Assembly (NCBI RefSeq): GCF_041435355.1
Contig: NZ_CP108442.1
Coordinates: 8,161,517-8,225,516, forward strand
DNA: 64,000 nt
Source of the DNA: Streptomyces sp. NBC_01276
GTDB taxonomy: Bacteria > Actinomycetota > Actinomycetes > Streptomycetales > Streptomycetaceae
Reading direction: 5' to 3'
A model generated the notes under the pieces. The model did not search any database. It saw nothing but the letters and a program-made list of their open reading frames with translations, and was not told the origin of the DNA. The translations under genes were made by a program, and so were the position numbers. Shown in pieces: positions 62,881 through 64,000 of this stretch. The stretch's first letter is position 1, and each line of letters starts with the position of its first letter.

Positions 62881-62921
62881 TGACGTCATCAGGCCCTGTA
62901 TCCTTATATTGGCGATATAAG
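62881..62921. promoter_or_regulatory. AT-rich palindromes upstream of the transposase
   Basis: TGACGTCA (62881-62888) is followed by CTTATAT (62903-62909) paired with ATATAAG (62915-62921). This is the most AT-rich short segment of the area, 22 bp before the transposase start. It could be promoter plus operator, or the right end of the transposon. Confidence 0.45.
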
Positions 62922-63149
62922 AACGTTCCTCCTGGGATAATCCGGTTCCTTGTGCGGAGTACTGACGAGCTCGACGTGGCGGGGCTGGTGACAGGTCGTT
63001 GCGGCTTCTTCGACGGCTGGTTGGGCTGGTCGCAGCGATGATGAGCGGCTCGCGGGGACAGCCTGGCGCGGTGAGAGTGCTGTCACTGAGATGAGTTGAG
63101 CCAGTCTGCGAGCTGGGCCTCAGCGGGGCATACCCTCTAGGCCAGTTTG

Positions 63150-63169
63150 AATCTGGATAGCAGAATGAA
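63150..63169. repeat. Direct repeat, right copy
   Basis: AATCTGGATAGCAGAATGAA, partner of 58362-58381 (18 of 20). It lies between the transposase and the last gene. Confidence 0.5.
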
Positions 63170-63205
63170 TCACCCCCATGTGGGGTGGGCCGGGATGATC
63201 GGGTC

Positions 63206-63628
63206 ATGTCTATCACTGTCGAGTTCTTCGTGGCACCGGATGATGAGGTGGCTGCTCAGGTCGGGCCGCGGCAGCGCCGTCATGGGTTTCCCTCGTTCGC
63301 GTGCTCGGATTTCTTTCCCGATGATGCGGTGGCGGACTGGGAGGTCTTGCTGGCAGGGGGTGCGGCTGGAGGTTCGCGTGATGTGGTGCCGATGAAGAAT
63401 GACGGCTTTATGGTGTTCCAGTTGTCTTCTGGGCTGTGCTCCGCTTTGGTGCGGGCGAACAGTGGCCGGCTCGTTGAGGTTGCGGGTGCATGGGCTGAGC
63501 TTGCCGCGGTCAAGGACGAGGATGTGCCAGCTGAGACAGCGGCCTGGATCCTGACAGAGTTGGCGGGTCTGGCCCGCACGGCAGAGGGCCTTCGTCAGCC
63601 TCTGTACTGCTGGTACTTCGCACCCTGA
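63206..63628 (+). CDS. Conserved small hypothetical protein next to the telomere
   Basis: The 140-residue soluble protein reads MSITVEFFVAPDDEVAAQVG, CSDFFPDDAVADWEVLLAG, FQLSSGLCSALVRANSGRLV and WILTELAGLARTAEGLRQPL. It has no signal or membrane segment. Third-position GC is typical, so it is probably a true gene; I have seen this style of protein in Streptomyces but know no function. The stop is 50 bp before the first telomeric palindrome. Start ATG 63206. Confidence 0.7.
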   Translation: MSITVEFFVAPDDEVAAQVGPRQRRHGFPSFACSDFFPDDAVADWEVLLAGGAAGGSRDVVPMKNDGFMVFQLSSGLCSALVRANSGRLVEVAGAWAELAAVKDEDVPAETAAWILTELAGLARTAEGLRQPLYCWYFAP

Positions 63629-63680
63629 GAGGGCGCTGCTGGCAGCCCACAACAGCCCCGACCCAACCCTGCTGCCAGCT

Positions 63681-64000
63681 AGGCCCGCGGAGCGGGCCTT
63701 CGGTCCTGGAGGCGGAGCCGGAAGGACCAGGGCGGGGGAGCGTAGCGGACCCGCCCAACGGGCCGCAGGCCCAGACCTCGTGAAACGAGGTCACCTCCAG
63801 TGCGCAGTGAAGCGAAACCCGAACAGTCCGAAGCGAAGCGAAGGACCCCGGCCCGAAGGGCCGGCCATGGCTCGGCGAAGCCGAGCCCCGCCGAGCGCAG
63901 CGAGGCGGTTCCATGCTCCGGAGCGAAGCGGAGGAGCAGGCGCCGCGGGCGCCTCGGCCGCGCGCAGCGAGGCCGGTCTCTCCTGAGCGCGCAGCGCTCA
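63681..64000. repeat. Telomere-type array of GNA-loop palindromes
   Basis: At least twelve palindromes follow each other: 63681-63699 (8-bp arms, loop GGA), 63702-63728, 63730-63756, 63760-63772 (GCA), 63774-63792 (8-bp arms, GAA), 63826-63846, 63848-63864 (GAA), 63869-63887 (8-bp arms, GAA), 63888-63908, 63914-63938, 63938-63954 (GCG), 63951-63973 and 63984-64000 (7-bp arms, GCA). Nearly all triloops on the + strand are GNA. Several have the nested form arm-GGA-GC-GNA-GC-GGA-arm. This is the known architecture of Streptomyces telomeres, where the 3' strand folds with GNA loops. The + strand would be that 3' strand, so the molecule end is to the right. Confidence 0.85.

Noticed and set aside
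1..64000. tRNA, rRNA and known riboswitches
   Set aside because: I looked for tRNA arm patterns and riboswitch cores and found none that could be supported by eye.

Overview
The window looks like the distal arm of a linear Streptomyces replicon. The DNA is very GC-rich, GTG/TTG starts with strong GGAGG sites are common, and many products are familiar Streptomyces types (DUF5954, DUF6207, DUF6247-like, RICIN lectins, EACC1). The last ~320 bp (63681-64000) are packed with fold-back palindromes carrying GNA triloops on the + strand, as in Streptomyces telomeres, so the right edge is at or very near a chromosome or linear-plasmid end. Transposase remnants and decapitated genes are dense, as expected of a subtelomeric arm.

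Layout. 1-1340: ankyrin fragment and dead IS256. 1550-4789: DesK/DesR-like two-component pair divergent from a secreted alpha/beta hydrolase. 4818-10129: IS630 remnant, uridine-kinase-like gene, broken Mu-type transposase/AAA pair, Ku pseudogene, NB-ARC fragment cut by an intact IS481. 10184-15458: hypothetical genes, a matrixin-like protease and the first copy of a two-gene toxin-antitoxin-like module. 15608-15939: orphan degenerate type I-E-like CRISPR array next to tnpB (16150-17574). 17728-24944: DUF5954 gene, a deletion chimera with a DciA-like remnant, RICIN protein, pentapeptide-repeat membrane protein, secreted trypsin with lipoprotein, IS5 remnant and a two-repeat CRISPR-like relic. 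25404-30404: EACC1 plus caspase-nSTAND-WD40 conflict system. 32644-34050: IS701 element with perfect 15-bp ends. 34380-34942: second copy of the toxin-antitoxin-like module.

35283-48123 is the main metabolic block. A LacI regulator diverges from an operon running on the minus strand: solute-binding lipoprotein, two permeases, GH35 beta-galactosidase, AgaS-like SIS protein, ROK kinase, PfkB/LacC kinase and class II aldolase. A large secreted RICIN/Ig-like protein follows. The enzyme set fits uptake and tagatose-pathway catabolism of a galactosamine- or galactose-containing glycan. Three CGATAwCATT-type sites (two between the divergent genes, one inside the binding-protein gene) are candidate LacI operators.

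48228-53401 holds fragments cut by an IS5 copy, a D,D-carboxypeptidase and a lipoprotein. 53643-57294 is a three-gene overlapping cluster (nuclease-like effector, small middle component, DUF3732 Rad50-like ATPase) matching ABC three-component (ABC-3C) conflict systems. It is followed by a recently inserted IS5/IS427-group element (57464-58348, TTA target duplication). 58941-62859 is a TniA/TniB-like transposition operon with a third, poorly understood protein and a DUF7919-like gene. One small conserved gene (63206-63628) separates it from the telomeric palindromes.

The most interesting material is the two conflict systems, the CRISPR relics without cas genes, and the Tni-like operon close to the telomere.
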